In this document: piece after piece, positions 47,201 to 53,601 of the stretch
How the letters are laid out: each line of letters starts with the position of its first letter
How positions within the stretch are numbered: position 1 is the stretch's first letter
Source of the DNA: Bolinopsis microptera
Lineage: Eukaryota; Ctenophora; Tentaculata; Lobata; Bolinopsidae
Reading direction: 5' to 3'
Assembly (NCBI RefSeq): GCF_026151205.1
Contig: NC_087075.1
Location: forward strand, 4,624,359 to 4,688,358
Length of the DNA: 64,000 nt
Program-made: the position numbers and the translations under genes
Notes under the pieces: model-generated
Databases searched by the model: none
Seen by the model: the letters and a program-made list of their open reading frames with translations, nothing else
Told to the model about the DNA's origin: nothing

Positions 47201-47595
47201 ATTATTATATATTACTAATAAATCATTCACGTGTGATATTTATTTATTTATTATCTATTTATTTGTACTGTTTTCACAAAATTTTGGATGCTAGCCACAG
47301 TTCAGTGCAATATACATTTTTATTCAATCAATAGAGAAAAAAACCAATGAGACCTAGTTACTTAGTTAGTTGTGTGTGAAATAATTAACTTCATTTTTAA
47401 CAGCAATTTAACATATATATTCAGCTCCCCTACTCTATTATCTACCTTTGTAAAAAGTGCAAGAACATTTTTCTTTGTTCGGAGCTCTTTTTTCCAGTCT
47501 TTTAAATCTTTTATTTGAACCAGCTCACTTTTGCTTGCTTTCTTGGATGTTACAGCAAATGTAAGGCAGCACAACACCGCTACTTTCAGTAACAT
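31977..47595 (-). CDS. PDIA5: PDIA5-like protein disulfide isomerase, 13 exons, 629 residues
   Basis: An ER oxidoreductase of the PDI family that forms and rearranges disulfides. Exon joins (minus): 47595-47446, 47155-47033, 46497-46411, 46030-45936, 45737-45628, 43517-43371, 36171-36020, 34786-34631, 34422-34276, 33570-33412, 33070-32918, 32599-32436, 32223-31977. Phases match at every junction and total 1890 nt. Layout: signal peptide about 1-17; non-catalytic b-type domain about 20-120; thioredoxin domains with APWCGHC at Cys170/173, 296/299 and 420/423; an added domain about 515-625 with CSTC at 551-554; KDEL end. The first four domains follow PDIA5 order. Human PDIA5, as I recall, is about 519 residues and ends KEEL, so the fifth domain is extra. 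All three CxxC of the main body are CGHC. Confidence 0.93.
32436..32599 (-). CDS. PDIA5: PDIA5-like exon 12 (extra domain, first part)
   Basis: Acceptor ATTTTCAG/TCGATG, donor TACAA/GTTAGT, 164 nt, ends in phase 2. Encodes a Ser/Pro/Gly linker, [19 protein letters not shown] and SPAFMLYYK, the first half of a fifth thioredoxin-like fold not found in PDIA5 as I know it. Confidence 0.85.
32868..32917 (-). repeat. 11-bp repeat made from the exon 11 donor site
   Basis: On the coding strand GTGAGGGGTTT is repeated about four to five times, starting exactly at the GT of the exon 11 donor. Each unit begins with a donor-like GTGAGG. Confidence 0.8.
32918..33070 (-). CDS. PDIA5: PDIA5-like exon 11
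   Basis: Acceptor CGTCCAG/GTAATG, donor GTCAAG/GTGAGG, 51 codons. Encodes [20 protein letters not shown], then FPTLVYL and [11 protein letters not shown]. The donor itself is the first unit of an 11-bp repeat. Confidence 0.92.
33412..33570 (-). CDS. PDIA5: PDIA5-like exon 10 (third CGHC)
   Basis: Acceptor CATTTCAG/GAGAGT, donor AATAAG/GTTGGT, 53 codons. Encodes [19 protein letters not shown] and [17 protein letters not shown] with Cys420 and Cys423. Confidence 0.94.
34276..34422 (-). CDS. PDIA5: PDIA5-like exon 9
   Basis: Acceptor TTGTTCAG/AGTTTC, donor GAACAG/GTTTCT, 49 codons. Encodes [11 protein letters not shown] (cis-Pro strand) and a proline-rich linker EPPPPSPEE typical between thioredoxin domains of this protein. 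Confidence 0.92.
34631..34786 (-). CDS. PDIA5: PDIA5-like exon 8 (second CGHC)
   Basis: Acceptor CTCCTAG/GTGATG, donor GTTAAG/GTACAT, 52 codons. Encodes [18 protein letters not shown] with Cys296 and Cys299, then [19 protein letters not shown]. Confidence 0.93.
35273..35884. repeat. 25/33-bp compound minisatellite in PDIA5 intron 7
   Basis: The basic unit contains ATAAAACATACACCTCCACT and CTTGT (25 bp). A longer form adds ACTCTTGT (33 bp). Short units lie at both edges and a block of about ten long units in the centre. Long open frames on both strands are a by-product of the 33-bp period. Confidence 0.93.
36020..36171 (-). CDS. PDIA5: PDIA5-like exon 7
   Basis: Acceptor CACTCCAG/GTATG, donor GTTTTG/GTAAGT, 152 nt. 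Encodes MISWLENP, an acidic linker and [20 protein letters not shown], the start of the second thioredoxin domain. It is separated from exon 6 by a 7.2-kb intron. Confidence 0.92.
36734..37753 (+). pseudogene. 5'-truncated CR1/Jockey-like LINE reverse transcriptase
   Basis: It begins within the RT at [20 protein letters not shown], followed by FVDDT where YADDT is expected, [18 protein letters not shown], then a nonsense TGA at 37274-37276. The same frame continues as [15 protein letters not shown] and a C-terminal WNTIP block to 37750. It is antisense to the PDIA5-like gene, within its largest intron. It lacks the endonuclease and the first RT motifs and has one in-frame stop, so it is dead. 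It is not a copy of the 9-15 kb LINE: the residues differ widely. Confidence 0.8.
37880..41050. repeat. 13-bp minisatellite, about 244 copies
   Basis: TGTCTACTGAGTG is repeated head to tail for 3.17 kb in PDIA5 intron 6, with remarkably few substitutions (scattered GTGACT, CTGCTG and GTGCGT variants). One 11-bp unit near 39490 is the only length change noticed. The period is not a multiple of 3. Confidence 0.97.
41051..42940. other. Non-coding part of PDIA5 intron 6
   Basis: AT-rich (especially 41280-41400), with a CCAAT/CACGTG patch near 41150-41195 and a degenerate CTTACCGGAT duplication near 42045-42070. No gene or exon is supported. Confidence 0.5.
42941..43232. repeat. 15-bp minisatellite, about 19 copies
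   Basis: GTTTACAAACTAGCT is repeated with A/G alternation at one position (ACAAAC/ACAGAC), giving a partial higher-order pattern. It lies in PDIA5 intron 6, about 140 bp past the exon 6 donor. The Lys-Gln-Leu-Val-Cys antisense frame is an artefact. Confidence 0.93.
43371..43517 (-). CDS. PDIA5: PDIA5-like exon 6
   Basis: Acceptor CTCCGCAG/GACG, donor AAAGATG/GTGAAT, 147 nt. Encodes [20 protein letters not shown], including the cis-Pro that faces the active site in thioredoxin folds. Confidence 0.92.
43597..44014. repeat. 11-bp minisatellite, left block
   Basis: CATAACCATGT is repeated about 38 times in PDIA5 intron 5. The same unit resumes at 45414-45581, so one array has been split by the insertion between. 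Confidence 0.95.
44015..45413 (-). mobile_element. ORF1-only retroelement inserted in a minisatellite
   Basis: About 1.4 kb of unique sequence interrupts the CATAACCATGT array. On the minus strand it has a 5' leader, one intact ORF (45280-44360) and a 3' tail ending TTTCAAATCAAATCATG. No RT is present. The layout recalls HAL1-type half-LINEs, which keep ORF1 only. Because the target is itself repetitive, a target duplication cannot be told from array units. Confidence 0.65.
44360..45280 (-). CDS. LINE ORF1p-like protein, 306 residues
   Basis: ATG at 45280 to TGA at 44360; upstream codons lack another ATG. Domains: N-terminal acidic/basic region 1-75; coiled coil about 80-130 ([20 protein letters not shown]); linker; an RRM-like domain about 178-262 starting [15 protein letters not shown] with VKITVPSS and DVWICPDRS; a basic C-terminal segment 263-306 ([15 protein letters not shown]). 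Coiled coil, RRM and C-terminal domain is the order of L1-type ORF1 proteins, which bind RNA as trimers. The ORF is fully open, unlike the other transposon genes here. It lies on the same strand as its host gene, inside intron 5. It could be a domesticated intronic gene, but a recent half-LINE copy is simpler. Confidence 0.75.
   Translation of the reverse strand: MYTTEDDLHLTRSQKKLKDFNYEEKEDVEGCADRWFTSMARQLKLENFEIRGDMDQEILMSPSIYKRYMAEWVMQAADLVRRQSSQMSAMMEIVECLKTEALADKEKMVRLQDQLLVQKDEQLQLFKTSVEETVQTTVETGIKSYSAAVQKNSTNGAVCNSKILKNVMKSVAAEEDRSKNLIVFGLKEEDGEQLPALVTAVLEEIGEKPHFEATRVGWKRPGITAIRPVKITVPSSTAVHQILMKTGRLRMADAHKDVWICPDRSSEERAARKNVVTDLKKKRTEQTHLDHYIRNGKVCSRVKKAP
45414..45581. repeat. 11-bp minisatellite, right block
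   Basis: About 15 more copies of CATAACCATGT, ending about 46 bp from the exon 5 donor. Continuation of the array at 43597. Confidence 0.94.
45628..45737 (-). CDS. PDIA5: PDIA5-like exon 5 (first CGHC)
   Basis: Acceptor ATAAACAG/GTTACTG, donor ATGAAAG/GTGAGA, 110 nt, enters in phase 2 and leaves in phase 1. Encodes [19 protein letters not shown] with catalytic Cys170 and Cys173. The equivalent human site, as I recall, is CSMC, so this copy has the standard PDI motif. Confidence 0.93.
45936..46030 (-). CDS. PDIA5: PDIA5-like exon 4
   Basis: Acceptor CTCGCAG/GTG, donor AAACG/GTCAGT, 95 nt, ends in phase 2. Encodes [20 protein letters not shown], the linker and first strand of the first thioredoxin domain. 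The acceptor is the end of an 11-bp minisatellite. Confidence 0.9.
46035..46277 (-). repeat. 11-bp minisatellite abutting the exon 4 acceptor
   Basis: On the coding strand TTCACTCTAAC is repeated about 22 times and runs straight into TCGCAG/GTG, the acceptor of exon 4. Each unit carries CTAAC, a good branch-point match, and pyrimidines. A few units have TTTAAC. Confidence 0.93.
46411..46497 (-). CDS. PDIA5: PDIA5-like exon 3
   Basis: Acceptor TTTCAG/ATGTCACC, donor TCTATG/GTATGA, 29 codons, phase 0. Encodes [19 protein letters not shown], the end of the b-type domain. Too short for most ORF finders; supported by phase and homology. Confidence 0.9.
46684..47079 (-). repeat. 49-bp repeat copying the exon 2 end and donor, 7-8 copies
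   Basis: Units start at 46737, 46786, 46835, 46884, 46933, 46982 and 47031, exactly 49 bp apart, with a diverged copy before. The last (47031-47079) contains the true end of exon 2. On the coding strand each unit has TGTGTAAAAAGCTCAAG/GTTT, the exon end plus donor. Confidence 0.93.
47033..47155 (-). CDS. PDIA5: PDIA5-like exon 2
   Basis: Acceptor TTATTCACAG/GACAG, donor CTCAAG/GTTTGA, 41 codons, phase 0. It encodes [17 protein letters not shown], the conserved middle of the non-catalytic domain. The last about 40 nt and the donor are copied seven times downstream (see the 49-bp repeat). Confidence 0.92.
47446..47595 (-). CDS. PDIA5: PDIA5-like exon 1 (signal peptide)
   Basis: ATG at 47595 opens [17 protein letters not shown], a hydrophobic secretion signal with likely cleavage after TS. 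A start of the b-type domain follows (VLALFTK). Donor TACAAAG/GTAGATA, phase 0, 50 codons. Confidence 0.92.
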
Positions 47596-47599
47596 AAAA

Positions 47600-47760
47600 C
47601 CCCTGCTATGATAATTTTGATTTGAATACTCTTCTGGTCGAGGACCTCATCGTATAAAGATTACATACTCAATACCTGAACAGATAGTTAAAAACTGGTA
47701 AGATTTACTGTTATGCCATATATATTATATAAAGCCTAATAATTCCTTACCTAAGGCAGC
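47600..47760 (-). promoter_or_regulatory. Putative 5' leader/core promoter of PDIA5-like gene
   Basis: On the minus strand TTTATATAATATATATGG lies about 120-140 bp before the ATG and could serve as a TATA element. A TCTGTTCAG/GTATTG acceptor-like string near 47685 could alternatively mark a leader intron or trans-splice site. Neither is proven. Confidence 0.25.
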
Positions 47761-47916
47761 ACTGTAATGTCTTAGTAAGCATTTGATGTCGTTTTCAAAT
47801 GTGTGCCTTGATCCAAAAAATATCACAATGTGTACAAAATTTAAATTTATGAGTCAATCTAGAATATTTTAATTAATTTGAGCAGGTCTCAAAAGATAAC
47901 TACAACATAACTGTCC

Positions 47917-49213
47917 TTACTAGGGGTAAGCCCCCCTAAAACGTCACCTGTTTTTTGGGCCCAGATTGCCGAGTTAGGGCTAAATTTACAGGGTTCTGAA
48001 GTGTCTAGGAATAATATTTAAACCTTTTTCTAGCCTGCCAGGAAGATTTGGAAATTTGAAAATAAAATCAGGTACAATTTTTTGACGTTGAAATGGAGTC
48101 ACTTTTAAAACACCACCCCTAAAATGTCAACTCTATATGTGTGATAATTACAAAATGTACAAGAGGCTTGATTTATCTTTTGTCACTAGTACTATTTGTT
48201 TTGTCTTATTAAAACATTAAGCTACTTGAAAACATTCACTCACTAAAGGAAGTACCTCAAAACCGTAATCACCCCCTAAAATGTCACGTGCACCACCCCT
48301 AAAACGTCAGCTAAAACAGGTTGTGTAGCACTCAGAATGTTGCTCAATTATTAATTTTAACCACTTCTGGGACAAATATAACCTATTTCTGAGAGGTGTC
48401 AACCAGAATTTCTCTCTCTGTTGAAAAAAAATGGTGAAATAATGGTCAATTTACTTTTTGTGACATTTTGGGGACTTTTTTTTTGAATACCCAGAACTTA
48501 CGGCAAAACAGTAACTCAGTCAACAAAATTAATACCTGTAGTTAGATTATTTAGTTATAAACTAACAATTGGCACAAAAAATGGATTCAATGTGATTTTA
48601 GCCTTGTGCAAATTGCATGTTTTAATTGCATTTTTTGGGATTTTTAACATCATCCTGCATCTTGGCAATTTTAGTGACCTGTAGTTAACTAAGCCAACCC
48701 AGTAATCAATCTGACCTTCTCCATAGACTAGATTTGACTGTTTTTAGCAAAATTGAATGTCAAAAACTACGGTTTTTGGTACTTACTAGTTTATGGTAAA
48801 CCTATGATATGCCCCCTAAAATGTCATTTTTTTCTCCCCTAAAATGTCAAATTTGTATTTTGTTCGCATGGTGTGCGATAATAGCTCTTGTTTTGGCACT
48901 TGTTAATTATTAACATCAACTATTAACGAAATGTGAGTATGCATTGCATCTTAGGAAAAGCCTGAGTAATTTGATCAGGTTAAAATGACATTTTAGGGGG
49001 GATAATTAGACATTTTAGGGGATGTTTATTGCGATTAATAAAATAAAACTAATTCCTTGAGCTGCCAAAGCTTTCCAATATTACCATTAGATGCTAAATA
49101 TGATGTTTAATAGGCTGGTACTTTTATTTTATGGTGCTTGTAGTCTCAAAGCCAGAATCTGATCAAATGACATTTTAGGGGGCGACCAGGTGAAATTTTA
49201 GGAGAGGGTAGTA
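47917..49213. mobile_element. Palindromic element built of CCCCTAAAATGTCA motifs
   Basis: CCCCTAAAAYGTCA occurs six times in plus orientation in the left part (near 47933, 48115, 48271, 48294, 48812, 48835) and four times inverted on the right (48983, 49008, 49165, and a decayed one at 49190). The outer ends match as TTACTA...TAAAA-GTCACCTG inverted. No ORF. Probably a non-autonomous transposon with subterminal binding-site arrays; class unknown. Confidence 0.55.
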
Positions 49214-49243
49214 ATATTGAGTAATGTATAACTTTCCGTCGAC

Positions 49244-49540
49244 GGTTGTAAACCTACAAGAACGGAGAAATACGTTTACGTTTAACGGGTGTAACTGGGC
49301 CGCGCTCAGCCTGTCATTCCGCCTAATCTCTATTTTACGGGTGATACTCGTAAAATATTTGTTCCATATATATTCCACAGTACCGTCGACGAGTTCAACT
49401 CGGCGCGCATCCTGGTAGGTTGTTAACGTATTAACGGGTGATTTTCGTAAAATATCTGTTCCATATATATTCCACAGGACCGTCGACGAGTCCAACTCGG
49501 CGCGCGTCCTGGTAGGTTGTAAACCTACAAGGAACGTACA
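49244..49540. repeat. Tandem duplication of about 105 bp with CGTCGACG boxes
   Basis: TTCCATATATATTCCACAG, a CCGTCGACGAG box and CAACTCGGCGCGC, then TCCTGGTAGGTTGT, occur twice (49330-49431, 49432-49532). GTTGTAAACCTACAAG borders both sides. Confidence 0.7.
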
Positions 49541-49935
49541 AATCTCTATTTATGTTTGTATATGAACATGATAGCCTAGCTGAGGTCCCCGTGTAAAACG
49601 AATGATACTTTTACATATATGATAGCTTGCTCTAACCATGCAGAGCCCTTTCGCTTGCAGTAGCGCGCGACCAGCGCTTGTGAAACGTAAGCGCGTCACG
49701 CAGTACGCGCGCGCGTACGTATACACGTGGCTATGTGAATATAATAGCCATGAGTCTACGCGTTCTGCGTGACGTGACGAGCTTGTTTCACAAGTTTTTA
49801 TAATTTTAATTAATTTTTCCTAGCATGTTACCTGTGGACCCCAGACTTGAGACTATCATGTTCATAAACATATGAATAAAGATTCGGTGGAATGACAATT
49901 GACAGGCTCAGGCTGATCGCCGCCCAGTAACCCTA
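49285..49935. repeat. Inverted repeat pair, TAACTGGGC family
   Basis: TAACTGGGCCGCGCTCAGCC, then TGTCATTCCGCCTAATC, at 49289 is matched inverted at 49870-49931, and a better inverted copy lies at 52753-52798. These look like TIRs of a nested element family around the LINE at 50.2-52.3 kb. Confidence 0.5.
49672..49795. repeat. GC-rich foldback
   Basis: CTTGTGAAACGTAAGCGCGT, then CACGCAGTACGCG, is matched inverted by CGCGTTCTGCGTGACGTGAC, then GAGCTTGTTTCACAAG. CG-rich alternating sequence lies at the centre. Possibly a MITE hairpin. Confidence 0.6.
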
Positions 49936-50239
49936 ATTGACAAAAATCCCGACGCGATGCTAATTCGACGTGGAGTTTCAGAACTCCTATCCCAAGCCTA
50001 TTAATTTGAATGATTGTCAAACTAAAGCCGTAGGGATTACCGTGGTAACAATTAAAAGCTTCAGATTATGTTTGTGAAAAAGTTTGATATTGGCGCGCCA
50101 CACTTTGACTCTAGTACGACCCAATAATCTCAAGAGGTACAGTTTCTGGAACGTGAACCCAACTGCCAACGTAATCTCTCCTTAATTGGAGAGATCAAGT
50201 GCCCCACAAACATGCACAATGCCATGCGTAGTGGCCAAA

Positions 50240-52300
50240 TTTATAAGTGTTTTATTTATTATTATTATTAATCAACTATTTACAGCAAACACAAGATAAT
50301 AGAAATTAAATCATAAAATCGAGTGGCCGAGTAGTCTCGACTCACCCATAACTTCTCCAAAGACGTCTATCATGAGCTTTGTACACTAAATCGTTGAAAT
50401 TACTTAAACTAAATCTTTTATTTACAATCACAATAATTTGTTTTGTCATAATGTCTTTTAATAATAAATCAAATAAATTTGAACGAGGTCTGCCCCTCCT
50501 TCCTTTGTAGTCAAAACATCCTAAACATGCAAATCTGAAAGATAAGAAGGCGGGAGTGTCATCACCGCTTCTGAGAACGTGCCCAAGCATCTTCCATCTT
50601 GCTTTCTTGATCCTTTCAGTAAGGGGTCTGACATTACATCTCTTATATAAATTCTCGTTACTGATAACCGTAGGCCAATAGGTGTTGATTATCTGTCTCA
50701 GATGCTTCCTTTGAAGAACGTCGACAGATGCCATTACGGTTTCGGGAGCAGCCCAGCTGCTACAGTTATACAACAACACTGAAGTGACAAGAGCTTCGTA
50801 CAGCTTCAGCTTTCTACTCTCACTGATCTGAACAGAACTATTCAACCAGACTTTCTTGTAGGTGTAGAAGGCAACATTGGCTTTGTTGCGTCTGTTGACA
50901 ATATCTCTTTCTGAGCAGAGCTTTGATCCTAATAGCACTGACTCTCGCCACTCTTCATCTCCTCTAATTTTATTGCCATGGGCATCTAAAGCATCTGTAT
51001 CTGCCAAATACACTCTTGTAAACACCGTCTTTGATTCGTTAACAAAGAGACTCCAATCCTTTAGTATATCACTGGCAATCTCTAGTACATAGTATCTTCA
51101 CCAGGCTCTGACCATCTTCACTCAGAAGCTCAGCATCGTCAGCATAGGCGGACTCTAACGGGAGGCCTCTATCAGAGACTGGGGGGTTCGGTCTAGGAAT
51201 CGTGACACTGATCACGGCTCTGATGTGATTCAGGGCACCGGCAAGGGTCAATGTAAACACTTTACCTGCCAGACTGTCTCCCTGGTAAGCGCCAATATTA
51301 ATCACAAATTCACCAGACTCAGATCTGTTGACCGTCACCTTGAGCTTTGTATTTGAGAGGAGGTACTGAACTAGGCGAATGTCGTCTCTAGAGCATCCTG
51401 CATCAATGAGGAGGTTGATGATGGTCTGTCTGCGGATAGTATTAAACGCAGCGGTCATGTCAATGTTGATTTTACTATACTCAAACTCGCGCCTGGTAAC
51501 CACTGATGTCAACATTCTCTGAGACCATACCAGGTCAGCACAACTGTGACCCTGCTTGTATGCCGCCTGCCAAGGTCCAGTGTACATATCAACGTGGTAA
51601 TTGATTCTGTTCAAGGCTACGAGGGATAGGACTTTTCTAGTTCCATTTAGCAATGTGAGGGGCCGGATAGACTTTATCGGACCTCGGGGTTTTCCTGGCT
51701 TCTGAAGGGGTGTCAGGATACCTTCTCCAATAGCTGGGATGTATGTGTTGGTCTCAAAGGAGAGATTATAGATCCTAGCCAACTCACAGTGGAGGGGATA
51801 TCCAGCAGCTTTCATTAGCTCATTAGGTATACCGTCAGGGCCACACGCTCTACCGGATTTCAGCTTCATAACAGCACGGCCAACTTCTTCAGGTGTTATG
51901 GGACAGAGGAGGCTTCCAGGAGGGTCTATGAATGCTGGGAGGTGGGGTTCATCTTTGTCATTGAACTCATTATTAAAGTATTCTTTAATAGCTTCTGCTT
52001 TTAATGAGTCAGAACCTAAGGTGTTCCCGTCTGCATCGTGGACAGTCACTCCGTCTTTCTTCATCCTATTCCTACACTGGGCCAAAGTTCTATTCGCTTC
52101 AAACATGCTTCTGCAGCTGTCGGTGTTGTTGATGACATCTACTAGGGCGTTAGCAGTGGCCTCGTTGATGGATTTCAACCTCTTTTTGATGGTACGTTTG
52201 AGATGGTTGATACTTTTTCTGAGGTCACTCCTGTCGCTTATCCCTGTGAGACTACATTCTTGCTGAAGGGACTTTCTAAGTGTTTTAACTTATAAAAAAC
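50240..52300 (-). mobile_element. Second non-LTR retrotransposon, probably 5'-truncated
   Basis: The minus-strand RT gene is followed by a 3' UTR ending in a TAATAATAATAAATAAA tail near 50250, a common LINE 3' end. The 5' limit lies between 52266 and about 52700. Confidence 0.65.
50342..52266 (-). pseudogene. Non-LTR reverse transcriptase of uncertain clade, one frameshift
   Basis: Motifs on the minus strand are SGRACGPDGIPNELMKAAG, GILTPLQKPGKP, IRPLTLLNGTRKV, a QAAYKQGHS block, INIDMTAAFNTIRR (catalytic Asp), IGAYQGDSLAGKVFTLTLAG and ESAYADDAELLSEDGQ (YADD pair). The frame shifts by one at about 51075 and continues as DILKDWSLFVNESKT and a C-terminus with LLYNCSSWA, LQRKHLRQI, ARWKMLGHVLR and KGRRGRPR, stopping at 50342. 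It differs strongly from the LINE at 9-15 kb. The GHVLR and GRRGRP boxes resemble RTs that often pair with a restriction-like or other nuclease, but none is visible. The clade is not resolved. Confidence 0.75.
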
Positions 52301-52545
52301 AAAATACCATTGATGATTGATTCTTGCCAACTTTTTTTTCTGCAAATGGTGATTGGTGATCAAAGTCATGCATAATTGTCCATCCTGTCACATGACCAAA
52401 ACTGAAAACAGATTTTTACCCATAACTACTCACGGACATATTTTTCCTCAAAATCATTGGTTTATGCGGCATCATACCCAATTCTTCAAAATAGCCCAAA
52501 ATTTTCTGATCGTTGTACGGTTGTAGTTGTTCGTTGCCTCACATT

Positions 52546-52630
52546 GCAGGCCTGCCGCAGCCGTATCGTGGCTTTCGCCACGGTATTATTTGTCATACGT
52601 TGTATGACCCGCCGCGCACGAGTGCGCGGC
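52546..52630. other. Run of four perfect hairpins/palindromes
   Basis: In 85 bp: GCAGGCCTGC (52546-52555); CGTGGC-TTTC-GCCACG (52567-52582); GTCATAC-GTT-GTATGAC (52592-52608); GCCGCGCAC-GA-GTGCGCGGC (52611-52630). GC-rich within AT-rich DNA and next to the 5' side of the minus-strand LINE. Could be a structured RNA, a ribozyme-like 5' end or a transposon end. Confidence 0.6.
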
Positions 52631-52717
52631 TCCCCCTGTATCGTCGAAACTCTACAGTGAAGCGACAGTGGGGGTCACCACGTGATACAAGGTATTATTA
52701 TTTTATCAAATAAAATG

Positions 52718-52802
52718 TTACCTGAGGACCCCAGGCTTTAATGTTGGTAAACAACCGAATAGAGATTAGGCGGAATGACAGGCTGAGCGCGGCCCAGTAA
52801 AT
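52718..52802. repeat. Copy of the 49.84-49.93 kb segment
   Basis: GTTACCTGAGGACCCCAGGC and GGCGGAATGACAGGCTGAGC, then GCGGCCCAGTAA, match 49835-49931 in the same orientation. The pair brackets the LINE at 50.2-52.3 kb. Confidence 0.6.
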
Positions 52803-53242
52803 AAAATGACGATGAGGGTCACGACGTGAGATAAGTTGTCAGTTGTAAAACAAGAAAAACAACACGTGATTACCATCATGTAAAATTAAATCGGTAACGG
52901 AGAGATTCGTGTTATCTCAAATATCAATCTACCAATTTGTAATCAATCTCCACAATGTCATATTTCATTATTATATAACTTTAACAAGATCAAAATACGT
53001 TTGAAAATAAAAATAATCGTCACTTTACCATAGAAAGCGAGGAATTGTAATAGATTTCCTAGAAGAAGCACTTATTCTTACACCTTCCCATTTTTTTCCA
53101 TTATACGTCACACCAACAACATTAACCCGGATAAAACATTTCCTTGTGTTTCACATAGGTCAAAACACACGTCATCATCGTCTGCTAACCTCAACATCAA
53201 CATAATCTACTGAACAAAACATTTCCTTGTGTTTAAGTTTCG

Positions 53243-53601
53243 TCATGACGTGGAGGATCGTGCCGGGATCTGGTACCCATTATGTGGGAGCCCAGGTTCC
53301 ACTTTAGTGGGCTTAACAGTGGTGGCACTGGCTCTCAGTAGCTCAATACTCTGACTCTGCCACTCGGGGATTTTGCCAGGAATATTGCCTGTCAAGTGTC
53401 CTACACCAAAGGTAGTGAGATTTGGAGGGGATGTGGCAGGAGGGGTCTGTAGAGTAGAGAGGGGGTTTGGAGAGCGCTGGTTGGGGATGAGGGAGGGAGG
53501 GACGCTGCCTTGGTGCTGGTAGTTTGTTAGGTGGGAGGTGGGAGAGTGGAGGTGGGAGGTGTTGTTCAGGGAATTGCCCGTGTTGTTGTAGAAGTGTCCT
53601 C
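53243..53601 (-). CDS. Homeobox gene last exon (OAR-like tail)
   Basis: Acceptor TACTTTCAG/GAGGAC, stop TGA at 53243. Encodes a Ser/Pro/Asn/His-rich activation-type region, then [27 protein letters not shown] resembles the SIAALR core of the OAR motif. Followed by 3' UTR. Confidence 0.88.

Noticed and set aside
51898-52266. 122-codon plus frame over the second LINE
   Set aside because: Antisense shadow of the minus-strand reverse transcriptase.
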